The notes beneath the pieces are model-generated. The model worked only from the letters and a program-made list of their open reading frames with translations, was not told the origin of the DNA and made no database searches. A program made the translations under genes and the position numbers. From the NCBI GenBank assembly GCA_024398835.1, contig JAKSIK010000009.1:1-64000 (forward strand): a stretch of 64,000 nucleotides of DNA. The letters are read 5' to 3'. The DNA comes from Fibrobacter sp. (lineage in GTDB: Bacteria; Fibrobacterota; Fibrobacteria; Fibrobacterales; Fibrobacteraceae). Below are positions 1-7,627 of this stretch, piece after piece; the first letter of the stretch is position 1, and each line of letters starts with the position of its first letter.

Positions 1-55
1 AGATTCAGGTTCTAGTGCCTGCGAGGGCATGAAGGTTCAAGTCCTTTCATCCGCA
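1..55 (+). tRNA. tRNA-Leu (CAG), 3' part only
   Basis: The window opens inside a class II tRNA. The anticodon loop reads TTCAGGT, giving anticodon CAG (Leu). A long variable arm, a T arm with loop TTCAAGT and the acceptor strand CATCCGC with discriminator A at 55 follow. The D arm and 5' acceptor strand lie outside the window. The bases after the discriminator are CTG, so the CCA tail is not encoded and must be added by the CCA enzyme encoded at 23008-24435. Confidence 0.85.
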
Positions 56-58
56 CTG

Positions 59-90
59 AAAAACTCGTCGGGATTCCCGGCGAGTTTTTT
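59..90 (+). terminator. Rho-independent terminator after tRNA-Leu
   Basis: Hairpin with stem AACTCGTCGGG / CCCGGCGAGTT (one wobble pair), loop ATT, followed by a T run. It lies 4 bp after the tRNA. A-rich flanks on the left side mean it could also stop minus-strand transcription leaving yidC at 144. Confidence 0.85.
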
Positions 91-143
91 CGTTTTACAA
101 GTTGCTGGCAGTCGCGCCCGTAACAGTCGCGAAATCTTCCCGC

Positions 144-2006
144 TTATTTCTTCTTGACGATTTCCGCGTCCTTCACATCCTTGCCTTTCAACTTAGCGGA
201 TTCCGCCTTGGCAGGAACAAGACCGCGATTGATAATCTTGTACTGGGCAATGCTCCAGAAGTTGCTGATAATCCAGTAGAGCACAAGGCCAGAGGGCATC
301 ACTGCACTGAAGAGGAACATCATGGCAGGCATCATCCAGGTCATCATCTTCTGCTGGGCGGGGTCCATGCCAGCGCTGGTGCCCATAGTCACCTTGGTCT
401 GGAAATAGGTGGTAATCACCATAATCCAGGGGAGCACCGCCAGGCCATCCGGCATGATGAACGGAATGCTGAAGCCGTTGAAAATCACATCGCTACGGCT
501 AAGGTCGCTAATCCAGAGGAATGCAGGCATACCGCGCAGTTCAATCGCACGACCCAGCACAAAGAAGAGGCCCATGAAAATCGGCATCTGGATGAGCATG
601 GGGAGGCAACCGCCCGTGCAACTAGCCAAAGGATTCACACCATTCTTGCTATAAAGCTCCATGATGGCGGCCTGCTTCTTCTGCGGATCGCTGCGGTACT
701 TCACATTGATTTCATCCAACTGCGGCTTAAGCTTCGCCATACCGCGAGTGGACTTCAGCTGCTTCACCGTGAACGGCGTGGTAACGCCGCGGACAATGAA
801 CGTCACGAGAATGATGGCCACGCCGTAGTTCGGGATAATCTCGTAGAAGAACTTCAAGAGTTTCAGGAGCCACTTGCAAATCCACACGAACCACACATCT
901 GCACCGCACCAGGTCCAGCCGCTGACGATGACCTTCTCATAGTCCTTGTCCAAAGCTTCCAGTTCCTCCCATTGGAGCGGAAGCACCATGAAGTTGTAAC
1001 CGAAGGAATCGCCCTTCAGGTTGTCGCGAATAGTAACCTTGTAGGTCCCCGGGTCCTTCTCATTTTCCAGAACCTTCATTGGGGAAGCCTTCAGAGAAGC
1101 ACCCACCGGAGAATCGAACTGTACTGTCATGGCCACATACTTGCGGCGAATACCAGCCCATATCAATTTCCCTTCGTTGAACTCCTCATCCTCACGCACC
1201 ATTTCACGTTCCACCGTGTTGGTGTTATTGAAAATCACCTCACTGAAGAAGTAGCTTGCGCCACCAAAGCTTTTGCCCTTCGGAATCTCCTCCGTCTCCT
1301 TCATACCGCCATTCCAGGAAAGTTCGTAATTCTCCGGCTGGAAACCGATGAACTTGTTTTCCTGACGGACTGCAGCGCCCGCCTTAGTAAAACCGTAACT
1401 ACGCACCACCTGATTGCCATTGGCATCCTTGAACACGAACTGCACAGTGGTATCTGCATCCACAACAATCTTTGCCGGAGCATCGCCTGCATCAAACAAC
1501 ACCTGAGAAAGGTCCGCCTTGCCAAGCTTCAAATCCAAAGCGCCAAGAGTCGTATCCTGAATGAGTTCCGGGAAGTTCCCTGCACTATCGGCCAAGGCCT
1601 TCACCACCACGCTCTGAATCTTTGCACCCTTGTTGCTCAAAGTCATGATGAACTTTTCTGTTTCCACGGCAATGGTCCGCGGTTCAATCACAGGGGCATT
1701 CATAGAAGCGGCACTATCCGAAGCGACAGAAGCACTATCCACAGCAGCACCAGCCGCAGCGGAATCTGCAGTCGCGCTAGCCTCACCCAGCACAGGAACC
1801 GTTTCCGGCGCAGCCGCACCCTCCGCCGCAGGCAGCACGAGTTCCGGCGTCTTGGAAGCATCCGCATCCTTCACCACAGCTTCAGCAGCAGCCTTCTCCT
1901 TGGCCTTGGCTTCCGCCAAAGCCTTGCTGTTGGCAGAAGACATGCTCATCCACCAAATCATGATGGCGGCAATGAGGATAGCACCAATAATCGTATTCTT
2001 GTTCAT
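144..2006 (-). CDS. yidC: Membrane protein insertase YidC
   Basis: YidC inserts proteins into the inner membrane with or without SecYEG. The 620-residue protein has an N-terminal membrane anchor (about residues 5-22), an Ala/Glu-rich linker, a large periplasmic domain of the Gram-negative type, and a C-terminal five-helix insertase core. The core carries the groove arginine in FIVRGVTTPF and the conserved segment GCLPMLIQMPIFMGLF. Two ATGs occur in tandem; a GGAG sits 2 nt before the first but 5 nt before the second (2006), so the second is chosen. The start overlaps the yidD stop, suggesting translational coupling. It is last in the classic rpmH-rnpA-yidD-yidC cluster. Confidence 0.95.
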   Translation of the reverse strand: MNKNTIIGAILIAAIMIWWMSMSSANSKALAEAKAKEKAAAEAVVKDADASKTPELVLPAAEGAAAPETVPVLGEASATADSAAAGAAVDSASVASDSAASMNAPVIEPRTIAVETEKFIMTLSNKGAKIQSVVVKALADSAGNFPELIQDTTLGALDLKLGKADLSQVLFDAGDAPAKIVVDADTTVQFVFKDANGNQVVRSYGFTKAGAAVRQENKFIGFQPENYELSWNGGMKETEEIPKGKSFGGASYFFSEVIFNNTNTVEREMVREDEEFNEGKLIWAGIRRKYVAMTVQFDSPVGASLKASPMKVLENEKDPGTYKVTIRDNLKGDSFGYNFMVLPLQWEELEALDKDYEKVIVSGWTWCGADVWFVWICKWLLKLLKFFYEIIPNYGVAIILVTFIVRGVTTPFTVKQLKSTRGMAKLKPQLDEINVKYRSDPQKKQAAIMELYSKNGVNPLASCTGGCLPMLIQMPIFMGLFFVLGRAIELRGMPAFLWISDLSRSDVIFNGFSIPFIMPDGLAVLPWIMVITTYFQTKVTMGTSAGMDPAQQKMMTWMMPAMMFLFSAVMPSGLVLYWIISNFWSIAQYKIINRGLVPAKAESAKLKGKDVKDAEIVKKK

Positions 2007-2254
2007 CATTTCTCCTTTCGCGGCGGTACGGGGTCGTAGCCGCCCTTACAGAAGGGGTTGCATCTTAAAACTCTAAAAACAGCAAGATAGAAACCTTTGA
2101 AGGGCCCGTGAGTACGAATCGCTTCAATTGCATACTCAGAACAGGTCGGCTGGAAGCGGCACACCCCTCTAAAAAAATAGGGATGCACAATCCGGTACAG
2201 ATGAATGGGGGCCAGCAGCACCCATTCCAGAGCCTTCTTAAGCCTCGCCCACAT
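2006..2254 (-). CDS. yidD: Membrane protein insertion efficiency factor YidD
   Basis: YidD is a small membrane-associated protein that helps YidC-dependent insertion. The 82-residue product has an N-terminal amphipathic segment and the family hallmarks [15 protein letters not shown] and a later Cys pair in [15 protein letters not shown]. It overlaps the 3' end of rnpA by 17 bp and the yidC start by a few bases, so the three genes are probably co-translated. Length and order match the family closely. Confidence 0.95.
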   Translation of the reverse strand: MWARLKKALEWVLLAPIHLYRIVHPYFFRGVCRFQPTCSEYAIEAIRTHGPFKGFYLAVFRVLRCNPFCKGGYDPVPPRKEK

Positions 2255-2600
2255 CCGAGCGCCATTCCATCTTGCGGAACAACTTCAGGGCGGATTCCCG
2301 CAGGCGCTCCGGAGTCATTTCCTTGGAATCGTCGTTCACGAAAACCATGGCCCACACAGGCTTCTTGATTTCGGGAACCTGAGAAAAAAACAAAGGCCGT
2401 AGAACCCTACGACACTTATTGCGGTAAACCGCATTACCATTCTTTTTACGAGCGACAAAGCAAAAACGACAAAAACCATCCGGGCTTTCAATCCACCGCA
2501 TCGCTAATGAGGATGCACGGACGTATTTGCCTTGGATGGTGACTTGTCGATAAGCGGGCTGCGTCGGCAGCCGATAAGAACGCAGAGTGGCGATTGCCAA
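2238..2600 (-). CDS. rnpA: Ribonuclease P protein component
   Basis: Protein subunit of RNase P, which with the RNA subunit matures tRNA 5' ends. The 120-residue basic protein carries the RNA-binding signature as [16 protein letters not shown], a variant of the usual RNxxKRxxRE motif, and lies directly after rpmH as in most bacteria. No ATG is available near the expected N-terminus; the best start is a TTG at 2598-2600, only 7 bp after the rpmH stop. The exact start is therefore less sure than the identity. The Arg-rich motif is somewhat diverged (final Glu missing). Confidence 0.88.
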   Translation of the reverse strand: MAIATLRSYRLPTQPAYRQVTIQGKYVRASSLAMRWIESPDGFCRFCFVARKKNGNAVYRNKCRRVLRPLFFSQVPEIKKPVWAMVFVNDDSKEMTPERLRESALKLFRKMEWRSDVGEA

Positions 2601-2607
2601 CCCCGAC

Positions 2608-2763
2608 TTACTTCTTATAGATGGAATCGCTAACGGTCAAACGCTTGCGACCCTTGGCGCGGCGACGGCTCAAAACAGCACGACCCCAACGATCTTCCAT
2701 ACGGGCCATAAAACCCTGCTTGTTGGCACGCTTACGGTTGTGAGGCTGGAATGTTCTTTTCAT
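2608..2763 (-). CDS. rpmH: 50S ribosomal protein L34
   Basis: A 51-residue, very basic protein starting [18 protein letters not shown] and containing the L34 core GFMARM...[19 protein letters not shown]. It is a component of the large ribosomal subunit. It heads the rpmH-rnpA-yidD-yidC cluster. A possible promoter (TTGATT, 16 bp, TATTTT) lies upstream on the minus strand, around 2790-2825. Confidence 0.95.
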   Translation of the reverse strand: MKRTFQPHNRKRANKQGFMARMEDRWGRAVLSRRRAKGRKRLTVSDSIYKK

Positions 2764-2872
2764 AATAAAACCTTCAATATTTGCAAAATTTTGAGTTCCA
2801 AAAATAGCAAAAAGTCAATATAAATCAAGGGGTTAGCGCCATCCATTGCCCAATTTTCGCCAATAACAAGGA

Positions 2873-2913
2873 TTATCCCCAACAGACTCCAGTTTATCAA
2901 CAATTTATAAACA
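2873..2913. promoter_or_regulatory. Cluster of three DnaA-box-like sites upstream of rpmH
   Basis: Within 41 bp lie TTATCCCCA (2873-2881), TTATCAACA (2894-2902) and TTATAAACA (2905-2913). The first two differ from the DnaA consensus TTATCCACA at one position and the third at two. All three face the same way and the surroundings are AT-rich. In many bacteria the region next to rpmH holds oriC or a DnaA-regulated promoter. Here dnaA itself is not present, so an origin is only a possibility. Confidence 0.4.
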
Positions 2914-2942
2914 CATGTGAAAATCCGCCAAACCCCAAGAAA

Positions 2943-4028
2943 TCACCCCGATATGTTCCGAATCTGGTTCTTCCCCCGAGTCTTTGCCCGGTAAAGAAGT
3001 TCGTCCACCTGACTCAGAATCTGCTTGTGGTCGTACACATCCTCCCCATGGCAGGGGACGATTCCCCCGCTGATGGTCACCCGAACCTGCGGAAACTCCT
3101 CCCAACTCAAATTGCTGACCCTCTCCCTGAAACGGTCCGCCTTTGCGTACGCCTCAATTTCCGAAGCCGCATGAATCACGTAGATAAATTCCTCGCCGCC
3201 ATACCGGGCGCAGCACTCCCCCTCCTCCTCGTTTTCCGTCCGCTTCAAGAGGCCTGCAATGCTCATGAGCACTTTGTCTCCAAAAGCATGGCCAAAGGAA
3301 TTGTTCACCTGCCGTATATCGTCCACATCAAACATCATCACAAAGAACTGCTCGCGGCGCATCCACACCATATTCTCCAAATAACGAATGAGATAGGGGC
3401 GGTTATAAAGCCCCGTCATGGAATCCCGCTTAGAAAGAAAGTCCAACTGAGTCACCAGCTTCTCCCGCTTCTTCCGTTCCTCATCGTAGGCATTCAAGGC
3501 GTAGGAAACCACGGCAAAAATACCGATGGCCACAATCACGAAGGAGACCGAAGCATCCAGCACCATCGCCTCATCGGAAATCTGGAGCACATATTCTGGA
3601 TGTAACCATGAAATGACAAATGTGAGCACCACAGCCACTAGGCAGATGGAAAAAGTCATCCACTTGGCACGACTACTATGGGCAAAAGCACAAAGAGTCA
3701 ACACAGCAAAGCAGTACAAGGGCATGCCGCTCTTGAAGCCGCCGCAAAAGAAAAACAACAAGGGAAACAGAAAACAACACAGCAAGTAACACAAAGCCAG
3801 GTAGCACTGGTTAATCATGGAGGTCTTCCGCGCCACTATGCCCAAGAGCAAACTCACCACGCAACCACCTGCACTTGCAATGGAGGCGTACACCCCCTGC
3901 TGTTCCGCAATGGTAAAAATAGTGGATACCAGGGCCGATAAAAACACCGCCGCAAGAATCATCCAGAAAATGGACTTCTCCAGGGTATCCTGTTTTTCCC
4001 AAAATGCTTTCCACCGTTCAATAATCAT
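2943..4028 (-). CDS. Membrane-bound diguanylate cyclase (GGDEF)
   Basis: Likely makes cyclic di-GMP from two GTP. The 361-residue protein has an N-terminal membrane region of about six helices (roughly residues 20-175, a MASE-like sensor of unknown ligand), a short coiled linker, and a GGDEF domain starting at DSMTGLYNR. The active-site loop is intact as RYGGEEF. The RxxD inhibitory site is not seen just before it, so product feedback may be absent. A TTG start 7 codons upstream is possible, but AAGGAAGG lies 7 nt before the ATG at 4028, which is preferred. It is transcribed away from the neighbouring DivIVA gene. Confidence 0.9.
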   Translation of the reverse strand: MIIERWKAFWEKQDTLEKSIFWMILAAVFLSALVSTIFTIAEQQGVYASIASAGGCVVSLLLGIVARKTSMINQCYLALCYLLCCFLFPLLFFFCGGFKSGMPLYCFAVLTLCAFAHSSRAKWMTFSICLVAVVLTFVISWLHPEYVLQISDEAMVLDASVSFVIVAIGIFAVVSYALNAYDEERKKREKLVTQLDFLSKRDSMTGLYNRPYLIRYLENMVWMRREQFFVMMFDVDDIRQVNNSFGHAFGDKVLMSIAGLLKRTENEEEGECCARYGGEEFIYVIHAASEIEAYAKADRFRERVSNLSWEEFPQVRVTISGGIVPCHGEDVYDHKQILSQVDELLYRAKTRGKNQIRNISG

Positions 4029-4107
4029 GCAATAGCCTTCCTTCTCCAAGAAAGATATATTTTCTTTGCTATATTATTCCATGAAAGTTTTCCACGGATG
4101 GTTAAAT

Positions 4108-4638
4108 ATGGAACTTACACCCCTCGACATTCGCAATCAGACATTCCACAAAAAGACCTTTGGTGGTATCGACGCCGAAGAGGTAAAGGCATTTCTGGAA
4201 ACTGCCGCAACCGCTTTTGAACAGATGTCCCGCAACCGCACCGATCTGACGGAACGGTTAAAGATTGCCGAAGAGCGGGTGAACTACTACCGCCAAATCG
4301 AGAAGACAATCCAGGATGCCGTGGTCACCATGCAGAAGACCTGCGACGAAGTGAAGGCCTCTGCCGAAAAGGAAGCGGAAATCATCATCGCCGAGGCCAA
4401 GGCCCGCGCCGTTCGTGAAGTAGAAAACACCAAGCGTGAAGCCGAAGAACTCCGCGTAGAGATTGAGCAACTGAAGCAACTGCGCAACAACTACTTCATC
4501 CGCTGCCGCGCTCTCATCCGCGGGCAGGAGGAACTCCTCGCCGCCATGGAAAACGACCAGCGGGAGTTGGATGCCATGAAAGCGGAACCGCGCCCAGCAG
4601 ACCCCATGGCCCCTGCCGCAGGCAAAGTTCTAGCCTAG
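4108..4638 (+). CDS. DivIVA-family protein
   Basis: A 176-residue cytoplasmic scaffold-type protein. The N-terminus MELTPLDIRNQTFHKKTFGG matches the membrane-binding DivIVA/GpsB domain (LTPLDIxN and a following FGGID-type segment). A long coiled coil (about residues 35-145) and a Pro/Ala tail follow. The upstream in-frame ATG at 4066 would add 14 residues that do not fit the family; the ATG at 4108 is chosen. DivIVA proteins mark poles or septa and recruit cell-wall enzymes. The specific role in a Gram-negative Fibrobacter is not known from sequence. yggU follows 16 bp downstream and is probably co-transcribed. Confidence 0.85.
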   Translation: MELTPLDIRNQTFHKKTFGGIDAEEVKAFLETAATAFEQMSRNRTDLTERLKIAEERVNYYRQIEKTIQDAVVTMQKTCDEVKASAEKEAEIIIAEAKARAVREVENTKREAEELRVEIEQLKQLRNNYFIRCRALIRGQEELLAAMENDQRELDAMKAEPRPADPMAPAAGKVLA

Positions 4639-4654
4639 GCACCGCGCAACACTC

Positions 4655-4879
4655 ATGCGCATCAACATCAAGGTACACGCCCGCAGTAAGCGGGAATCCG
4701 TAACGCCACAACCCGATGGCAGCTATAAGGTGGAGGTGAAAGCGCCACCTGTAGAAGGTGCTGCTAACGAAGCCATCTGCGAAGCGTTGGCCGCTTATTT
4801 CAAAGTCCACAAGCGGGACGTGCAGATTGTGCTAGGCAGCACCAACAACAAGAAAGTTGTAGAAATTCAAGGCAAATAG
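4655..4879 (+). CDS. YggU / DUF167 family protein
   Basis: A 74-residue protein with the DUF167 pattern: IKVHARSKRESV, a central KVEVKAPPVEGAANEAI segment and a C-terminal VLGSTNNKKVVEI. The family is widespread, often near division or membrane genes, and its biochemical role is unsettled. The gene follows the DivIVA-like gene with a 16-bp gap and is closed by a strong hairpin terminator. Confidence 0.88.
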   Translation: MRINIKVHARSKRESVTPQPDGSYKVEVKAPPVEGAANEAICEALAAYFKVHKRDVQIVLGSTNNKKVVEIQGK

Positions 4880-4882
4880 AAA

Positions 4883-4907
4883 AAGCCTCTAGCAATGCTA
4901 GAGGCTT
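4883..4907. terminator. Bidirectional terminator between yggU and the GH8 gene
   Basis: Perfect stem AAGCCTCTAGC / GCTAGAGGCTT with loop AAT, flanked by A and T runs on the two sides. It lies between convergent genes and can serve both. Confidence 0.85.
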
Positions 4908-4928
4908 CTTTTATGACTTTATACAAAA

Positions 4929-6290
4929 CTACTGGCGGATATACTTACCGTTCAACAGCTGGCTGAACATCATCTGCAGAATATTCGGGAAGTAGCTAGA
5001 GCCGCTAGTCTGCATCGGCTGGGCATTGAACGCATCCGTGCAAGCCTGGAGCCAGCCGCTATTGCCAGCAATGCCAGTCAAGCACCAAGCACCCAGCCAC
5101 TGCACCGCAACTGCATTTGCGGGCTTGTCAGGACCAAGGCTCGTGTTCCAGGAATAGCTGGTGCCAAGAGCAGCTGAATTCGGATCGCCTCCAGATTTTT
5201 CCACAATGAAGGCGTTCAACTTGTTTAACACATCGGCAGCATCCTGGGACTTGTTCCAGTAGTAGTCCCAAGCTATGCGCCACGGAATACGGACGGATTC
5301 CTTATTAAAGGTATACCAGGTGTAGTCCTTCTCTGACGTACCCGCAGACTGATTTGGCGGATTAGCAGCGACACCGGCAGCATCACTCCAGTCCGGGAAC
5401 ACACCTGTTCCATTGGCCTGGACCTGCTTCATGTAGGCATACATATTGTTGATGACGCCATTCCAATCATGGGCCCCATCAACTTCAGCAAACAAACGCA
5501 GTGCTGCCGGAGCAAAATAGCTCAGGTTGTATGTCGGATTGGCTCCAGTCCACATAGAAGTATTTCCAGAATACAACAGCAAAGTGCTGGGATTCACTTC
5601 CGTATCCCAAATTGCATTGATAAAGGTCAAGGCATCGTTCAGGTATTCCTGATTCCCCGTACGGCGAGACATCAGGATAAGAGACGTGGCAATATCCAGG
5701 TCCGCATCCGTAGCGCTGGAACCATCAATAGTTTCATAATGGAAGGTATAGGTAATCCATGGCATCAGCTTTGTCTGGTAATAAGCACGCTCTGCCTTGG
5801 TATAGTTCCAAAGGCTGTTGAACACAGCGTCATCACCCTGGAAGTAGGAAATCAACATTCCATAGCCGATACCTTCGGAAACAGTGCAACCTCTAAACTT
5901 CATACCAGGATCGGTTGAACCTTGAACTACACAACGCTGCTTGTAGTAGCCCGTGTTTTGCGTAGACCATATCACGCGACCTACAGAAGAGCCGTCATAC
6001 GCTCCAAAGACGGAACCAAAATCTCCAGCGATGGATGCGTAATAGGAGGATTCCGTGGCCATATTCACATAATGGAATCCCTTCCATGTATCATACAACC
6101 CCTGAGTAGCCGCAGCATTTGCAGAAGGAGAAAGGGGCACATCGCTAGGAGTACCTCCATTACCTCCGCCTCCGCCTCCACCTTCACCACCATTGTCTCC
6201 AGCAGAGTTCACAGAATCACTAGAACTACAAGCGCTCAAGCACAGGATTGAGCTACATAGAAAAGCAAATAAACTTTTTTTCAAAGTCAT
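4929..6290 (-). CDS. Glycoside hydrolase family 8 endoglucanase, lipoprotein
   Basis: Predicted to cleave beta-1,4-glucan (cellulose or related glucans) by the inverting GH8 mechanism at the cell surface or in the periplasm. The 453-residue protein has a lipoprotein signal with lipobox LSAC (Cys21), a Ser/Gly-rich tether with a poly-Gly run near residues 34-46, then a GH8 domain to the C-terminus. Typical GH8 motifs are visible: SEGIGYGM with the putative acid Glu139, and ATDADLDIA with Asp195/Asp197. There is no separate CBM or sorting tail. Substrate could be xylan instead of cellulose, since GH8 includes xylanases. It lies downstream of the CBM-like secreted protein on the same strand, but a terminator separates them. 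Confidence 0.9.
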   Translation of the reverse strand: MTLKKSLFAFLCSSILCLSACSSSDSVNSAGDNGGEGGGGGGGNGGTPSDVPLSPSANAAATQGLYDTWKGFHYVNMATESSYYASIAGDFGSVFGAYDGSSVGRVIWSTQNTGYYKQRCVVQGSTDPGMKFRGCTVSEGIGYGMLISYFQGDDAVFNSLWNYTKAERAYYQTKLMPWITYTFHYETIDGSSATDADLDIATSLILMSRRTGNQEYLNDALTFINAIWDTEVNPSTLLLYSGNTSMWTGANPTYNLSYFAPAALRLFAEVDGAHDWNGVINNMYAYMKQVQANGTGVFPDWSDAAGVAANPPNQSAGTSEKDYTWYTFNKESVRIPWRIAWDYYWNKSQDAADVLNKLNAFIVEKSGGDPNSAALGTSYSWNTSLGPDKPANAVAVQWLGAWCLTGIAGNSGWLQACTDAFNAQPMQTSGSSYFPNILQMMFSQLLNGKYIRQ

Positions 6291-6363
6291 TATATCCTCA
6301 CAAGATTTTCCTTAATATACATTTTTTCTTTTTTCTCGTTCTCTGCAAATTAAAAAAATAACA

Positions 6364-6391
6364 AAAAGGACCGCATTGCTGCGGTCCTTTT
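6364..6391 (-). terminator. Terminator after the CBM-like secreted protein gene
   Basis: Perfect 12-bp stem AAAAGGACCGCA / TGCGGTCCTTTT with loop TTGC, 17 bp after the stop codon at 6409 in the minus direction. Confidence 0.85.
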
Positions 6392-6408
6392 AAACACTTT
6401 GGCGGAGA

Positions 6409-7398
6409 TTACTTCAGAATAATCTTCTGAGAGAAATCAACAGCATGGCCAGCAACGCGAACCATGTAAACACCAGCATCGAGGTTAGAGAGGTTGAGAG
6501 CGGAAGAAGCGCTCACAGTGCTCTTCACCACAACACGACCCTGGAGGTTGATGACTTCAGCAGAAACTGCAGAAGAAATGCCAGAGAAGGAGAGTGTGCG
6601 GCCGGAAAGCATAGCCTTCACCGGAGCCACAGCGCTAGCCTTGATTGCAGTAGGACCAACAGGGCCAACAGGGTCAGTAGGGCCAGCAGTGCCAGCACAA
6701 GAACCATCGAGAGGACCAATAGCCTGGATGTTGAAGGAACCAGTAGCACCATCAGTACCCTGAATCTTGAACTTGACAGAAGCGAGGACCTTAGAAGCCT
6801 CTTCACCGCTCATGGTCTTTCCACCTTCATTGGTGCCCCAGCCAGCCTGCTTGAAATCAGCCCAAGCCTTCTTCACAGTGCTAGCAGTTGTAGCAGGAGG
6901 AAGCGTTGTGAACGGGTTATCGTAAGCAAGGTCCTTGTCACCAGCATCACCAATACCCAATTCCAAGGAAGCCTTGGTGGAAACTGTGTAAGTCAAGCAA
7001 AGGCCACCCCAACTGGAAGCGTCAGCCTGCGTTGGTTCACCGCCATCCTTAGTAGCCGTACCAGCAACGTTGAAGCCGATACCCACGAACGGATCGTAAC
7101 TAATGCCACCCTTGCTAAGGGAGAAGGAACCACAAACACCCTGGCAGTAGTCAATGATAGGATCAAGGGCGTTGTTATCATACTCGTTGCCCTTAGCGGT
7201 AGGCCAAGTCACGCTAGACTGACCACCATCCTTACTGTCACTGTAATCCCACCAGTAACCGGCTGTTTCAGTACCATTGTCCAAACCAGTATTCACGTTA
7301 TAGATCATCTGGTCACCCTTCCAAGTTTCGAAACCTACGCCGAAAGACATGGAAGCTGCAGCCAAGAGGCCTGCACCAAGAAGAATTTTATTTGTCAT
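6409..7398 (-). CDS. Secreted CBM-like protein with C-terminal sorting-type tail
   Basis: A 329-residue protein with a Sec signal (MTNKILLGAGLLAAASMSFG) and no recognisable catalytic domain. Residues about 20-225 form one domain starting FETWKGD, rich in Trp, Gly and aspartate, that resembles the galactose-binding-like CBM11/CBM30 type common in Fibrobacter surface proteins; this is inference from pattern only. A short Gly-Pro repeat linker (GPTDPVGPVGPT) follows, then a C-terminal domain ending LDAGVYMVRVAGH...KIILK, which looks like a T9SS type A sorting tail. The ATG at 7398 with a purine-rich stretch upstream is preferred over one 11 codons earlier. A role in binding plant glycan is plausible given flanking cellulase genes. 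Confidence 0.7.
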   Translation of the reverse strand: MTNKILLGAGLLAAASMSFGVGFETWKGDQMIYNVNTGLDNGTETAGYWWDYSDSKDGGQSSVTWPTAKGNEYDNNALDPIIDYCQGVCGSFSLSKGGISYDPFVGIGFNVAGTATKDGGEPTQADASSWGGLCLTYTVSTKASLELGIGDAGDKDLAYDNPFTTLPPATTASTVKKAWADFKQAGWGTNEGGKTMSGEEASKVLASVKFKIQGTDGATGSFNIQAIGPLDGSCAGTAGPTDPVGPVGPTAIKASAVAPVKAMLSGRTLSFSGISSAVSAEVINLQGRVVVKSTVSASSALNLSNLDAGVYMVRVAGHAVDFSQKIILK

Positions 7399-7627
7399 AA
7401 CTCTCTCTCTTTTTTTTATGTGTATGCCCAATACGGGCGATTTACTACGAAATATATCTTATTTGCTGGAAAAATGGAGCATATTTTTTCTTTTTTTTGT
7501 AAAATTTTAACTGCAAAGCGAATGATAAACAAAAATTTACAATCTTTTATTACTTTCTTTTGACACAGTTAACATGATTTTATTCGTAGATAAAATATAT
7601 TTTTGAGTGATAGACAAGGTATAAACC

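Noticed and set aside
102-2039. A 645-codon open frame on the plus strand
   Set aside because: It is antisense to yidC, gives a His- and Arg-rich unnatural protein, and arises from the codon bias of yidC. The same holds for long frames opposite pflB (34927-36411), argA (31193-32725) and ugd (57273-58982).
2764-2942. Calling this gap the replication origin
   Set aside because: DnaA-box-like sites are present, but dnaA is not adjacent, no strand switch is seen and skew cannot be judged from this window.
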